Origin: Sphingobacterium thalpophilum
Lineage (GTDB): Bacteria > Bacteroidota > Bacteroidia > Sphingobacteriales > Sphingobacteriaceae
Length of the DNA stretch: 64,000 nucleotides
Direction of reading: 5' to 3'
Assembly (NCBI RefSeq): GCF_901482695.1
Contig: NZ_LR590484.1
Coordinates: 1,488,001 to 1,552,000 of the forward strand
The notes below the pieces were generated by a model that was not told where the DNA came from, did no database searches, and saw only the letters and a list, made by a program, of their open reading frames with translations. Each line of letters starts with the position of its first letter. Position 1 is the first letter of the stretch. Positions 18,675-28,783 of the stretch are shown one piece after another. A program made the translations under genes and the position numbers.

Positions 18675-19394
18675 ATGAAAAAACAGACTTTGATTATCGT
18701 AGATTCAGACAGCTCTTTGCGCCAGCAGCTTATCGACTATATTAAGCGAAGTGATTACCCTGCTGGCTTCCTCGAGTGCTGTAATGGTGTAGAAGCGCTC
18801 CGGTATATCAACTCACTCCAGCCGGATGCTGTGTTTCTGGACGTGCAGCTTCCGGGACTCAATGGTTTTGAGATCCTTGACCGCCTGGAATGCAGCCCTT
18901 CGATTATATTGACCTCTTGCTGCACGTCCCATGCAGCAAGAGCTTTTGAATATGATGTCGTGGATTATCTTCCCAAGCCTTTCACTTTGCAGCGGTTACA
19001 GATCACCCTTCAGAAGCTGGCAGGACAGCGGGAAATAAGCAGCGAAGTCCATTGCAAAGCCCATTCCTATCCCCGCCATATTTTACTGGAAAAGGGAAAC
19101 CGACTGACAAAGATTCCCATTGCGGAAATTGCCTATCTAAAAGCGGACAAAGATTACTGCTGGGTGCATACGGTGTCTGGCGAAACATTTCTCAGCAATT
19201 ACGGTATAGGGAAACTTATCAGCCGTCTGGACCCCCATCAGTTTATCCGCATACACCGGTCGTATGTCATCAATCTTGACTATATCGATGGCTGTTACAA
19301 GGATATCAGCAAGCTCTTTATCACGTTGCCCAATAATGTCGAGCTAAATGTCGGCCGCAGCTATCTCCCGACGATAAAGGAACTGATATTTTAA
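18675..19394 (+). CDS. LytTR-family response regulator
   Basis: The 239-residue protein has a receiver domain (residues 1-120; DSD near residue 11, phospho-acceptor Asp in VFLDVQLPG, Lys in YLPKPF) and a C-terminal LytTR DNA-binding domain (about 140-239) with IAYLKADKDYCWVH, RLDPHQFIRIHRSYVINLDY and VGRSYLP. Members bind paired 9-bp repeats about 21 bp apart. No LytS-type kinase is adjacent; the nearby TPR kinase is of another class. Two degraded relatives lie in locus 2 (34811-35003 and 36263-36736). Confidence 0.9.
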   Translation: MKKQTLIIVDSDSSLRQQLIDYIKRSDYPAGFLECCNGVEALRYINSLQPDAVFLDVQLPGLNGFEILDRLECSPSIILTSCCTSHAARAFEYDVVDYLPKPFTLQRLQITLQKLAGQREISSEVHCKAHSYPRHILLEKGNRLTKIPIAEIAYLKADKDYCWVHTVSGETFLSNYGIGKLISRLDPHQFIRIHRSYVINLDYIDGCYKDISKLFITLPNNVELNVGRSYLPTIKELIF

Positions 19395-19511
19395 GCGCTG
19401 CCCGGCACTTTGCCTCCGGACGTGCTGGATATGCAGCTGCAGGGGCAGCTTGAACCAAGCTTTCTTTGCTATACCGCAAGCACTAAAAGATACTTAAATA
19501 CGAGAACAACG

Positions 19512-20141
19512 ATGACGACAATTGCAATAACCGACGATCACCCATTGATCATCAATGGCCTGACAACACTCCTTCAACAGGAAAGGGACATTAACATTCT
19601 GTTTACTGCCCAGCGTGGCGACGAGCTCCTGCAATATCTGGTGACTTCAGTTCCCGAAGTACTTTTACTGGACATTGAATTGCCAGATTCCAACGGTATA
19701 GACCTATGCGGTGATATTTTGACGCGCTGTCCGAATATGGCCATTATAGCACTCACCAATCATGATGATATTTCCTATATCAGAAAGATGATAAAAAAGG
19801 GGGCGCGGGGATATCTACTCAAAAGTACGGATAAGCAAAGTCTGCTTGAAGCTATCCATACTGTCAAGTCAGGGAAACAGTATATAGACAAGAAGATTCA
19901 GCAAAGCATTCTTGAGCAAACCATTCAAGGCAAAAAAACACCAGCTCCTGTCAAACTCACCAATCGGGAATTAGAGATCCTGGAACTCATTGCCAACGAG
20001 TATTCCAACCAGGAAATCGCCGAGCGCCTCTTTCTGAGCGTACGCACGGTCGAGTCCCACCGTCATAGTTTAAATCAGAAATTGAATATAAAAACCACCG
20101 CAGGACTGGTGAAAGAAGCATTTTTCAGAGGGCTGATCTAA
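19512..20141 (+). CDS. NarL/LuxR-type response regulator (locus 1 copy)
   Basis: I chose ATG 19512 because the receiver begins directly with MTTIAITDDHPLIINGL; an upstream ATG at 19410 would add unrelated residues. The 209 residues hold a receiver (Asp in LLLDIELPDSNG) and a LuxR helix-turn-helix (LTNRELEILELIANEYSNQ, LSVRTVESHRHSLNQKLNI). It is the likely partner of the HisKA_3 kinase at 13869 and has the same length as the paralogue at 35443-36072, with near-identical DNA-recognition helices, so both may act on overlapping targets. Confidence 0.9.
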   Translation: MTTIAITDDHPLIINGLTTLLQQERDINILFTAQRGDELLQYLVTSVPEVLLLDIELPDSNGIDLCGDILTRCPNMAIIALTNHDDISYIRKMIKKGARGYLLKSTDKQSLLEAIHTVKSGKQYIDKKIQQSILEQTIQGKKTPAPVKLTNRELEILELIANEYSNQEIAERLFLSVRTVESHRHSLNQKLNIKTTAGLVKEAFFRGLI

Positions 20142-20224
20142 ATAGGGTAATCACAGAGACACCCCTAACTTCCCGAGGAATAGACCGATAAAGTTACGGT
20201 TCGAGAATTGCGCTATCCGGAACA

Positions 20225-22144
20225 CTATTTGTCCAAAGCCGAAAAGACCGAATTCTGCGAGCGGTATTCAGGCACGATTTCCTTGATCATGCGCACAAGT
20301 TCCATTTTCCCCTCATTCGGGTCTGCCGTGCGCGCAAAGCTGCATAAACGCTGTACCCTGTCTTTTTGCAGGTGGATATCCGCCGTATTGACCTTGGCGA
20401 TCATGATCTTCTCGTGATACGTCTTTTCTGTATTCTCATCATTGGCCAGCAGTTCCTCATAGATCTTTTCGCCCGGGCGCAGACCGACGATTTTGATATC
20501 AATATCTTCCGGATAGTGATAGCCTTTGAGGCGGATCATCTGTTTGGCCAGATCCATGATCTTGACCGGCTGTCCCATATCGAAGACGAATATCTCGCCG
20601 CCCTTGCCCATCACCGCAGCCTCCTGCACGAGCTGGCAGGCCTCAGGAATAGTCATAAAATAGCGGGTGATCTCCGGATCCGTGATCGTCAGCGGTCCGC
20701 CCTTCTGCATCTGCTTTTCAAAAAGGGGAATGACCGAGCCGTTGGACCCTAATACGTTTCCAAAGCGCGTCACGATAAAATTGGTCTTTGACTGCAGGTT
20801 TACCGCTGTCACGGCGATCTCCGCCACCCGTTTTGTTGCCCCCATGACGTTGGTCGGGTTGACCGCTTTGTCGGTAGAAACCATCACAAATTTGGACACC
20901 CCGTATTTATCCGCTAGCGAAGCCACATTATACGATCCCCAGACATTGGTCAGGATAGATTCATACGGATTGGCCTCCATCAGCGGCACATGTTTATAGG
21001 CAGCGGCATGAAAGACGTATGTCGGTCTATACGCCGCAAACAACTTGTCCATAAATATTTCGTCGCGGACATTGCCGACAATAAAGACACATCGGTCAAA
21101 GTTGGCGTATGCACTCAGTTCCTGCTGAATATCATACAAGGCCGACTCCGCCTGATCCATCACAATCAACTGTTTGATGTCCACCAGCGCCAGCTGCCGC
21201 ACCAGTTCGCCGCCTATGGAGCCGGCACCGCCGGTCACCAGCACCGTCTGATCCTGCATTTCCGCCGCAATAGCCGGGTTATCCAGATCAATCGGCTTGC
21301 GCCCCAGCAGATCCTCGATACGCAGACTGCGGATCTGCCGCGTTGCCACTTCGCCGGCAAGCAGACGCGCCGTATCCGGAATGATCTTGACGACCAAAGG
21401 GATAGGCTCGGCCAGTGTAAACACCTTGTTTAAACGCTCAGGAGTACGGTTATCTATCGCCACAATGAGTTCGGCGGCATTACCATGCCGCTGCACAAAC
21501 TGCTTATTGAGATTATTGATATCGTGGATTTTAAAGCCCTGGATACGGTTGCCTATGCGGTGCGGGTTGTCGTCCATGATGGCGACAATGCGGTATTTAT
21601 TGCGCGAAGTGGTATGGATAAAGTGGAAGGTTGTATTCCCCATATTGCCTGCGCCGAAGAGGATGACCGGAATACGGTTGTCCTTGTTGCCCCAGACCAG
21701 CTCGTGGTACAGCGCCCGATAAAGCACCCGGCTGAATGTCATCCCAAATCCCGCTATCAGCGCATGGAACAGCAGCTGCGTATCCGAAAACGGAAGAATA
21801 AATGTTAAGAAGTCAAACGAAGGATGGGCAAATTCGATCAACTTGGCGATCAGTTCGGCCGACAAGTAGGCCAGCACAACAGCGAGTACAATACGCTGCA
21901 GCTCGCGGATACCAACTTTATGCACCACTCCCTTATAGGTGCCGAAAATACAGAACCAGATGAGGTACACTGCTGCTACGGCCAGGGACTGAGCGATCAT
22001 CTTATCGATCACGACACCTCCGCGATGTTTAAAAATTAGTACATAACTGACAAAAAAAGCGACAGCTACCAAGATCATATCCAACAGCAGTATGATCCAC
22101 CGCGGCTTGTTGACGGACAAGCCTCCTCTCCACAAGTTACTCAT
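20225..22144 (-). CDS. CapD/FlaA1-type membrane nucleotide-sugar dehydratase/epimerase
   Basis: The 639-residue protein has four N-terminal membrane helices (residues about 15-140), a CoA-binding-like region (GAGNMGNTTFHFIHTT) and a C-terminal SDR domain with Rossmann motif VTGGAGSIGGELVRQ, a catalytic-region SNVWGSYNVASLADKYGV and STDKAVNPTNVMGATKR. This is the layout of WbpM/CapD UDP-GlcNAc 4,6-dehydratases used in capsule or O-antigen sugar synthesis. No glycosyltransferase gene lies in the window, so it may be the edge gene of, or isolated from, a polysaccharide cluster. Confidence 0.9.
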   Translation of the reverse strand: MSNLWRGGLSVNKPRWIILLLDMILVAVAFFVSYVLIFKHRGGVVIDKMIAQSLAVAAVYLIWFCIFGTYKGVVHKVGIRELQRIVLAVVLAYLSAELIAKLIEFAHPSFDFLTFILPFSDTQLLFHALIAGFGMTFSRVLYRALYHELVWGNKDNRIPVILFGAGNMGNTTFHFIHTTSRNKYRIVAIMDDNPHRIGNRIQGFKIHDINNLNKQFVQRHGNAAELIVAIDNRTPERLNKVFTLAEPIPLVVKIIPDTARLLAGEVATRQIRSLRIEDLLGRKPIDLDNPAIAAEMQDQTVLVTGGAGSIGGELVRQLALVDIKQLIVMDQAESALYDIQQELSAYANFDRCVFIVGNVRDEIFMDKLFAAYRPTYVFHAAAYKHVPLMEANPYESILTNVWGSYNVASLADKYGVSKFVMVSTDKAVNPTNVMGATKRVAEIAVTAVNLQSKTNFIVTRFGNVLGSNGSVIPLFEKQMQKGGPLTITDPEITRYFMTIPEACQLVQEAAVMGKGGEIFVFDMGQPVKIMDLAKQMIRLKGYHYPEDIDIKIVGLRPGEKIYEELLANDENTEKTYHEKIMIAKVNTADIHLQKDRVQRLCSFARTADPNEGKMELVRMIKEIVPEYRSQNSVFSALDK

Positions 22145-22518
22145 CTAAGTATAATAAGCAATAATTCAGTAAAATGACAAAACGCTCCATTCAACGTTTT
22201 AGTATAACGTAACCGGTCGCACTAGATACAATAATCAGGCCACTTAGGAACCCGCAAAGATAATAATTTGTGGTGAAGATAGGTTTCCCGGCAATTTTAT
22301 CGGCGCCGCCAATACCAGCGCCAGCGCTTTTCCTATTTTATTGATGGCCTTTTCATGTTAATTTATATTGAGCACATTTGAGCCAATCTGACCGACAACT
22401 CGCCCAGAAGGGGAGATTTTTCCGTCCGACTGCTGCATTTTGCACAGTAAAATAGCGATTCCGTCGCCTGAAATATTCGCTCCACCCAAGGACTGATTCG
22501 AGCAGACCAGTAAAAAGT
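22145..22518. other. Gap between the CapD-type gene and the RHS remnant
   Basis: No convincing gene is seen on either strand. The left part contains the upstream region of the CapD-type gene; the rest looks like decayed sequence downstream of a displaced RHS tip. Confidence 0.4.
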
Positions 22519-22933
22519 TCATTTCCCCGCTTGTGGAAATGAAACCGGCATCGACTCTTTATTAAGTCTATCAACTTCTTCTGGTGAAAGCTTCTCCTTT
22601 GGAGGATCTTCCTGATCTCCACCTTACTGATGATAAGCCATTGCTTGATAAAGGCTTACATCATTCCCTTGCTCATCACGGTATCGTTGTTCATCATAGT
22701 CATAGTACATACCATGTTGACCAGCTCTGGGTGCCATCCCGTCAGGATCAATAAACCTGATCGGATTATTAAAAGCATAATTATATGGGCTGTGCCTCCT
22801 CATCATATCTGCCGCTGGATCCACCACGTTCCACCGTCCAATTTCTGCGTCATAGAATCTCGCCCCGTAATCGTACTGGTTACCACGACTTTTCGTAGTC
22901 CGCCCGATTCTGTGGCAGCTGCAAACCGCCTTT
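22519..22933 (-). pseudogene. Displaced RHS tip remnant without toxin (orphan module 1)
   Basis: The reverse strand encodes the conserved end of an RHS core, [18 protein letters not shown] and [18 protein letters not shown], then [17 protein letters not shown], closely matching orphan module 2. A TAA replaces the Gln codon after AMAYHQ. The same frame then continues GGDQEDP and [13 protein letters not shown] before diverging and ending. There is no start codon, toxin or immunity gene. It begins in the same ~60-bp segment as module 2. Confidence 0.75.
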
Positions 22934-23324
22934 CTCAAAGAACTTTACCTACCCAAAGATAGCAGTTTATTGGTTTCTGCAAGCGGTATTCTACGGTTGG
23001 TCTGTTCATCGGTTTCGGTGGAACCGGACTTTAGGACAGCCCTTTAGTGCCGTGAAAGTGGTTTAGCAGGATAAAGGCAACAATGTGCTGGCTGGTTGGA
23101 CGGTGAAGGGTTTCCGGCTCTCCAAGCGTTGAGCCCAGATATAACAATAGTGTTTTATTACGGTAGGCACGATCGTCTTTTATGACATAACTTTCATAAA
23201 GATTATCCGGCTCCTTTCGTTTCAGTAACCCTGTAGGTATATTTCTTACCGCTCCCTTGACCGTAAACCCGATGCAGGATTGCCCTGTGCAGAGCCCGTT
23301 TTATTCTGAAGGTAAACCAGTAGC
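22934..23324. other. Non-coding or decayed stretch between RHS modules
   Basis: I see no gene with recognisable features here. The stretch lies just upstream of orphan module 1. Confidence 0.35.
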
Positions 23325-23522
23325 GGAGCGACAGCAGCGCACGGTTGATCTGGGCTGCCTTTGGTGTCTCGCTGGTGATACAAGCGAAATGGCCTTTGAC
23401 CATAGGACAGTGGAAAGGTTTCAGGATATTGAAAAAGCCCATTGAAAGTGAAAAGGAACATGTACTTGCCTTGCTAGATGCATTCCTTGCTAAAAGCAAG
23501 ATGCAGGCGATACTCGAATAAT
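23325..23522 (+). other. Possible C-terminal remnant of a small protein
   Basis: An open frame reads ARLIWAAFGVSLVI and ends KKPIESEKEHVLALLDAFL followed by AKSKMQAILE and a stop. The tail has the flavour of the helix after an XRE-type domain, but no helix-turn-helix precedes it and an in-frame stop lies just upstream. The opposite strand is also open across most of this interval. Confidence 0.25.
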
Positions 23523-23525
23523 ACA

Positions 23526-23558
23526 ACAACGCCCAATCCTTATCGGATAGGGCGTTGT
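23526..23558 (-). terminator. Hairpin downstream of the orphan immunity gene
   Basis: ACAACGCCC / GGGCGTTGT form a perfect 9-bp stem. Inside it ATCC / GGAT extend the hairpin after a one-base internal loop. It lies 7 nt beyond the stop of the small immunity gene and probably ends that transcript. The T-tract is weak. Confidence 0.5.
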
Positions 23559-23564
23559 CGACAT

Positions 23565-23801
23565 CTAGCCGTCTATTCGATAAACAACTGGGTCTTTATC
23601 AAACCCATTATAAAAAACGTGTAATCTACCGCAATTCGGACAGTGCGCAACTATTTTCATTTCGCTATACAATTCCTCGGCTTTTATTTCTATATTAAAA
23701 TATTTCTCAAAAGAAACATCCGATATCATCAGATATTGATTGGAACTCGGTATTTCACTCAAGCTAATCACATAATCACAAATACATCTTACTTTTGGCA
23801 T
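23565..23801 (-). CDS. Probable immunity protein for the CdiA_C-like toxin
   Basis: The 78-residue protein has two Cys pairs (CICDY near the N-terminus, CPNCGRLHVFYNGFDKDP near the C-terminus), suggesting a zinc ribbon. Its start is 8 nt after the toxin stop at 23810, the usual toxin-immunity spacing. I recognise similar small proteins next to CdiA/WapA-type toxins but cannot give a family name with certainty. It would protect the producer by binding the toxin in the cytoplasm. Confidence 0.7.
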   Translation of the reverse strand: MPKVRCICDYVISLSEIPSSNQYLMISDVSFEKYFNIEIKAEELYSEMKIVAHCPNCGRLHVFYNGFDKDPVVYRIDG

Positions 23802-23809
23802 AACAATAA

Positions 23810-24694
23810 TTATTTTGGCATTATAATAATATTTTTAATATTAATAGCTCCTGCGCCTTGGACTCTTTGTAAAATATTATTCAACTGATTACCCACAACG
23901 TTTGTTTTCGAAAGATCTATGACGATTCCTACCGCTTGAGAGTTTTTTCGAGCAACTGCGGAAACAATCGCATTAACACTATTTGTTACTGGGGTATAAA
24001 CATCATAATTCACCCCATTTACAACTAAATCAGATGTTTGCCCCCCAGCTCTAGTACCAACTGGACTTCTTAGAATGACTTTATACCCTTGATCTTTAAG
24101 ATAGTTTGCAGCAGCAACCTCATTTGCAGAGAATTTTCCACCAGCTTGAATAACCAAGCTACCTGTGCTGGAACCAAAATTAATCCACCCTCCTCTCAAT
24201 CCTTTTGTCATGGTCAGTGATTTTTCCCCACCAAAACCAGAAAAAAGCATTCGGGTCCATAACAACCCCTTATTGAATTTTCTTAAAACACCATTCTGCC
24301 ATTGGAGCGACTCTTTATTAAGTCTATCCACCTCTTCTGGTGAAAGCTTCTTTTTCTTAGGATCTTCCTGATCTCCTCCTTGTTGGTGGTAGGCCATTGC
24401 TTGATCAAGACTCACATCATTACCGTCTTCATCACGATAGCGTTGTTCATCATAGTCGTAATACATACCATGTTGACCAGTTCTAGGTGCCATCCCCTCA
24501 GGATCAATAAACCTGATCGGATTATTATAAGCATAATTATATGGGCTGTGCCTCCTCATCATATCTGCCGCTGGATCCACCACGTTCCACCTGCCGATCT
24601 CAGCATCATATAATCTGGCCCCGTAATCATACTGGTTACCACGACTTTTTTGTAGTCCGCCCGATTCTGTGGCAGCTTCAAACCGCCTTTTTAA
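23810..24694 (-). CDS. Displaced RHS tip with CdiA_C-like tRNA nuclease toxin (orphan module 2)
   Basis: The frame opens right after the upstream immunity stop, without its own ATG, passes through the end of an RHS core ([25 protein letters not shown]) and a linker ([19 protein letters not shown]), and ends with a ~130-residue toxin domain: [35 protein letters not shown] and [15 protein letters not shown]. This pattern matches the C-terminal nuclease of CdiA/WapA proteins that cleave tRNA. Lacking signal, shell and start, it is probably silent until recombined onto the RHS core. A GTG at 24583 is a possible internal start. Confidence 0.75.
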   Translation of the reverse strand, partial: LKRRFEAATESGGLQKSRGNQYDYGARLYDAEIGRWNVVDPAADMMRRHSPYNYAYNNPIRFIDPEGMAPRTGQHGMYYDYDEQRYRDEDGNDVSLDQAMAYHQQGGDQEDPKKKKLSPEEVDRLNKESLQWQNGVLRKFNKGLLWTRMLFSGFGGEKSLTMTKGLRGGWINFGSSTGSLVIQAGGKFSANEVAAANYLKDQGYKVILRSPVGTRAGGQTSDLVVNGVNYDVYTPVTNSVNAIVSAVARKNSQAVGIVIDLSKTNVVGNQLNNILQRVQGAGAINIKNIIIMPK

Positions 24695-24712
24695 CTTACC
24701 ACCATAGGTGTT

Positions 24713-25141
24713 CTAAAGTTCAACTATCAACTCTATTGCAAATACATTTAACTGTATTCCACTATAAAAATTTATATAGTAAAACGATCGCCCAAAGCTA
24801 TCAAACTCAGTTAGACCATTACTATTTTCAAACCGACCTCGATATAACAGGTCAATTGTCTTAAAATCATCAAGCACACCTTCATCAAAAACAAATGAAC
24901 AAGTCTGCATTACAGAATCAATAAACACTAAGTCAACTAGCTCATAACTGGACTCAGTTTTCATATTGACACGCTTAAAAGTAAGACGACATTCTTTATC
25001 TTCTACTTTGTACTCTAATCTAACGCATTCATAGTCATTGTGCAGATCCAAATAAGTATCACCCAAGTCCACCTCTGCAATGTTTCTAAATAATTCAGAT
25101 TGAGGCAAACTGATCTTTCTCTTTACTGTTTCTCTAGCCAT
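24713..25141 (-). CDS. Probable immunity protein for the RHS toxin
   Basis: The 142-residue protein is acidic and strand-rich ([32 protein letters not shown]). Its ATG lies inside the last codons of the RHS toxin gene, a 19-nt overlap in another frame, which couples translation as in many polymorphic toxin loci. I recognise no named immunity family. Its stop is followed immediately by the orphan module 2 frame. Confidence 0.75.
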   Translation of the reverse strand: MARETVKRKISLPQSELFRNIAEVDLGDTYLDLHNDYECVRLEYKVEDKECRLTFKRVNMKTESSYELVDLVFIDSVMQTCSFVFDEGVLDDFKTIDLLYRGRFENSNGLTEFDSFGRSFYYINFYSGIQLNVFAIELIVEL

Positions 25142-28100
25142 TTTCTTACCGCTCTAATTTCTTGTTGGGTCATTGAAACGGCTTCCTTACTCGCTCTAGT
25201 TATACTCTTCACCTCTCCATTGACCATATTCTTATTATAAACTTGTTTATGTGGTGTCTCCACTCCTGCGTGCGCTCTGCCCTTTAGATCAAATCTTATT
25301 TGCTGTTTTGGTGTTGACAACGTAACAGAATTACGCCCGCCCATTAATGTTCCTGAGATTTTTTCTGCTTGCGCAACCAAAGATGGCTTAGCAGCAACTT
25401 TAGCCACATCTTGAACAACATCAGCAACATTGGAACTCTTTGACAAACTTTTAACAATATCTGCCGCAGATGATGTCACTCCTGGCGTCTTAGTTAAAAG
25501 CGCACCATTCCCTCCTCCAACAGGCAAAGAAGCCGCTGCATTTACTAATGATAACGCTGTTGCAACATGCTTATTCCCAGAAACATTGGCAAGAGAACCA
25601 CTCCTCCCATTCTCAGAATAAGTATATTGGATTTCTTGAACTGGCTGATCCGTAACCAAAGATTGTACGTAAGTAGTTGCAGTTACAGCGGCCGAGGTAA
25701 TTGCGTCCCGAGCACCCCAATAAAGATTTTCGACAAATGACATTCCATTGCCAAAAGGATCACTTATGTCAAATGGTGGTGGATCATCCGGCCACATTCC
25801 ATCGGGATCAATAAATCGTATCGGATTATTGAACGCATAATTATATGGAGATAACCTTCTTCCTTGTTCTGCTTTCGGATCCACCACATTCCATCGCCCA
25901 ATTTCAGCATCATAAAATCTAGCCCCGTAATCATACTGGTTACCAATTTCTTCCAGTGCTTCTTTTCCGTTATAAAGATAGCGATTAATACTTCCAGACA
26001 AAACAGATTTTGTTTTTCCAAAGGGATAATAATCCTGCCTCTGAATCACCTCTACACTGGTTCCAGTTGCACCACGCTTTATCACGGCTCTGGTATTCCC
26101 AAGGTGATCAGCAAGATAATATTGATAACTATAATTCCCGCCGTTATTCTGCAGATAACCATCTTCTGTCGCAATTCTTTCAATGACAGCCTGTCCTGTG
26201 CTCACTTTATTATACTCGATACCGTCAACATAATCGCGTTGGGTGGTTATACTTCCCAGTGTGACCGTCTTTCTTAATTTTGTTCCGTTAGCATCATAAA
26301 GATTTGTCTGCACTAGAGCTGGCAAGGTTCCGGTCTGTGGCCTGTTAATATTTCCCGGCAAATTTAGATGGTTATACGTAACGTTCAGACCGAGACGGTC
26401 CTTTATGGCATTCCCATTCAAATCATAAGCATAATTTCCTGATATGTTGCCAGAAAGCACCGTAAGTCTATTTCCCTGATAACTATAATTGGTCAGCTGC
26501 CCGTCCCTCGACAGTGTTCTGACGTTTCCTCGTGGGTCATACGACATCACTTCGCTCATCCCCGCCCCTGTACTGATCCCACTGATCAGGCGATCAAGAC
26601 TGTCATATTTATATATAAAACGTTGCTGTTGAGAATTGCTCCCATTTTTCCAGTCCTGCACCGAAATATTACCGTTAAATTGTCGCTCGGCACCCGATAT
26701 CGCCGATTCATAATAGAGATTTTCAGAAAATATCAGAGATGAAATACTGTTTAACCATCCTCTCACATTATGCACGTAACTGAGTTCGGTAAGAAAGCCT
26801 GTTCCACTATTCTCACTGTGCAACTTTACTTTTGCCAGCCTACCCACAGCATCATAGCTGCGGCGGCTCTGGATAATTTCTGCCTGTGAGCCGATCTTTT
26901 TTCGTATATCAAGCAGTCTTCCGGCATGATCATAACTATTCGTTGTTGAGATAACAGTCTGCTGCCCTGCGGGAGCGGAGGTGTGCAATCGTGTACTCTG
27001 GAGCAATTCACCTGTAAAACTATAACTGTTCGTCTGATAGTCTGTTCCTCCAAGGTGATTCTGGCCGGCCTGCTGAATAATATGTCCTTTTTTGTTATAA
27101 TAAAACACGCGCATCAGCGGTGACGTACCATCAATATTCCTCGTCAGGCTGCCTGTTCGGAGCATTTTTACGGCTGATGTAGAATCTGCCGATGTAAAGG
27201 GCAGGACAGTGGCTGCCTTAAAGGTATAATCATCGAAGAAAAATGTCTGAAGAGGAGTGATCTGAGTACGAGGATAGCTTTTATTGTCATAAACAGCAGT
27301 TCCAGAAGACCTGGTTTCGAAAAGGGAAGTCGTAGCTGTTATCTTTTCAGCGTCCAGAATTTTCTGCAGGGAATCCCGCAGGAGGTTACTTTTAAATATA
27401 CCCTGTTCGACTGTACGGCCATGTACGTCATATTTTGTGTAGAGCCATTCCTTTGTCGCCTTCTGGCGTTGGAGTCCATGCTGGATGAGGACAACACGAT
27501 CGTAAATATTGTAAACAATGTGTTCCCAGTCTTTACCGGGAAGCTTTTTCTCAACTACTCTATCCTTTTCGTCATATTTGTACTGAAAGCAGATATTATC
27601 AATATCAGCTGTGGGGATTAGTCCCGTGGACGCTTCAGCCTGTACTCCAGGAGGAAGAACAAAGGCAATGTTGCCATAAAAATCGAGAACATAATAAGTG
27701 TCAAAATATTCTGTACCTTTAATCCTTCTGGACAACAGAAGCTGATCGGATTTATCCCTGAATTCGAGGACCAAGTTATTATTTTCATCCTTTCGCTCAG
27801 TTACACTTAAGTCTCCTGATAGCCAGAATCCATTTTTTTTGACACGTCCAGCTTCGATCATATACTTAATACAGGTAAATCTATCCTGCACAGAGACTCC
27901 GGTATTAGTGTAGGAATCCAATGAATTAGAGCGTCCATTGACTTTCCATTCCCTGCCCGGACCGAAATTCTGTATATTTTTCTGGCGCGGATCTTTTTCA
28001 TATACAGGCCGGCTGTAGGGAACACTGTCTGCATAGAATGAAATAGCCGCAGTCCTTACAGCAGAGGGAAGGTTATATGTACCCGTTGCCGAGGAGCTTT

Positions 28101-28782
28101 CAACAGGCAGCCAATTTTCACTCTTCCGTCCATAAGTATCATACCCCACAAGACGGATAATATCTTTCTTGGAAGGTGAAGCCCCCTTCTCCAAAATCTG
28201 GATTAATCTTCCCTGACCATCAAAAAAATTCACGGAAACTTGTTCGGTCAGCGGATTAAAAGTCGCAGTTTTAACAGCTGTCCGGGGCCGGGAGGTAATT
28301 ATATAATTACCGGCGCTTGTCGGGAAAATATTGGGTAACTGTGAAAGGTCGGGCTCCACAGGTTCTGGAGTGACCGGAGGAACATACCTGTAGGAAGTAA
28401 ACGTAAGTTGGGAATAAAAGTCATATGTGGTATTGGGAGGTGTTGCATAGGTCGAGGTGAGCACCATATAATAAGAGCCAGCCTCCAGAGAGGGAACTTT
28501 ATATGTACCATTGAACCTATTGAAGCTGGTAAGATTCTGCTGCGGCTGTGAATACCTAAAAATGCTGTTCAGTGTACCGGTGACAAGAACTTCAAGATCT
28601 GTCTTTTCCAACAGTGTGAAATACACAAGAACTGTCGGGTTTTCACCGGTTTTTACCTGATGGCCATCAAGTTCAAACTGCTGACGTAAAGATGTGAGTG
28701 CGGGCAGATTATAGGTTTTCTGTCCCAGTAATGGAAATGCAAAGAAAATCAGATGCACGAGCAGAAGAAGGTAATTTTTCAT
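25123..28782 (-). CDS. RHS/YD-repeat polymorphic toxin, DUF6443-type, type-24-like toxin tip
   Basis: I chose ATG 28782, which gives a signal peptide ([20 protein letters not shown]) and lies one base after the upstream stop; the product is 1,219 residues. A DUF6443-like region ([18 protein letters not shown]) is followed by many YD repeats ([32 protein letters not shown]). The core ends [18 protein letters not shown] and [12 protein letters not shown]. The last ~80 residues ([41 protein letters not shown]) resemble polymorphic toxin type 24. It is probably surface-exposed and used in contact-dependent competition. The immunity gene overlaps its end. Confidence 0.85.
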   Translation of the reverse strand: MKNYLLLLVHLIFFAFPLLGQKTYNLPALTSLRQQFELDGHQVKTGENPTVLVYFTLLEKTDLEVLVTGTLNSIFRYSQPQQNLTSFNRFNGTYKVPSLEAGSYYMVLTSTYATPPNTTYDFYSQLTFTSYRYVPPVTPEPVEPDLSQLPNIFPTSAGNYIITSRPRTAVKTATFNPLTEQVSVNFFDGQGRLIQILEKGASPSKKDIIRLVGYDTYGRKSENWLPVESSSATGTYNLPSAVRTAAISFYADSVPYSRPVYEKDPRQKNIQNFGPGREWKVNGRSNSLDSYTNTGVSVQDRFTCIKYMIEAGRVKKNGFWLSGDLSVTERKDENNNLVLEFRDKSDQLLLSRRIKGTEYFDTYYVLDFYGNIAFVLPPGVQAEASTGLIPTADIDNICFQYKYDEKDRVVEKKLPGKDWEHIVYNIYDRVVLIQHGLQRQKATKEWLYTKYDVHGRTVEQGIFKSNLLRDSLQKILDAEKITATTSLFETRSSGTAVYDNKSYPRTQITPLQTFFFDDYTFKAATVLPFTSADSTSAVKMLRTGSLTRNIDGTSPLMRVFYYNKKGHIIQQAGQNHLGGTDYQTNSYSFTGELLQSTRLHTSAPAGQQTVISTTNSYDHAGRLLDIRKKIGSQAEIIQSRRSYDAVGRLAKVKLHSENSGTGFLTELSYVHNVRGWLNSISSLIFSENLYYESAISGAERQFNGNISVQDWKNGSNSQQQRFIYKYDSLDRLISGISTGAGMSEVMSYDPRGNVRTLSRDGQLTNYSYQGNRLTVLSGNISGNYAYDLNGNAIKDRLGLNVTYNHLNLPGNINRPQTGTLPALVQTNLYDANGTKLRKTVTLGSITTQRDYVDGIEYNKVSTGQAVIERIATEDGYLQNNGGNYSYQYYLADHLGNTRAVIKRGATGTSVEVIQRQDYYPFGKTKSVLSGSINRYLYNGKEALEEIGNQYDYGARFYDAEIGRWNVVDPKAEQGRRLSPYNYAFNNPIRFIDPDGMWPDDPPPFDISDPFGNGMSFVENLYWGARDAITSAAVTATTYVQSLVTDQPVQEIQYTYSENGRSGSLANVSGNKHVATALSLVNAAASLPVGGGNGALLTKTPGVTSSAADIVKSLSKSSNVADVVQDVAKVAAKPSLVAQAEKISGTLMGGRNSVTLSTPKQQIRFDLKGRAHAGVETPHKQVYNKNMVNGEVKSITRASKEAVSMTQQEIRAVRKWLEKQ

Positions 28783-28783
28783 A

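Noticed and set aside
20667-21722. Several plus-strand open frames over the CapD-type gene
   Set aside because: All are antisense to a clear, conserved enzyme and show no features of their own.
23203-23529. Minus-strand open frame of 108 codons
   Set aside because: No recognisable domain or ribosome site, and it overlaps the opposite frame with a slightly more protein-like tail; neither is secure.
22519-25141. Possible CRISPR-like or tandem repeat because similar blocks recur
   Set aside because: The recurring blocks are RHS core ends in displaced modules, with no short regular spacers.
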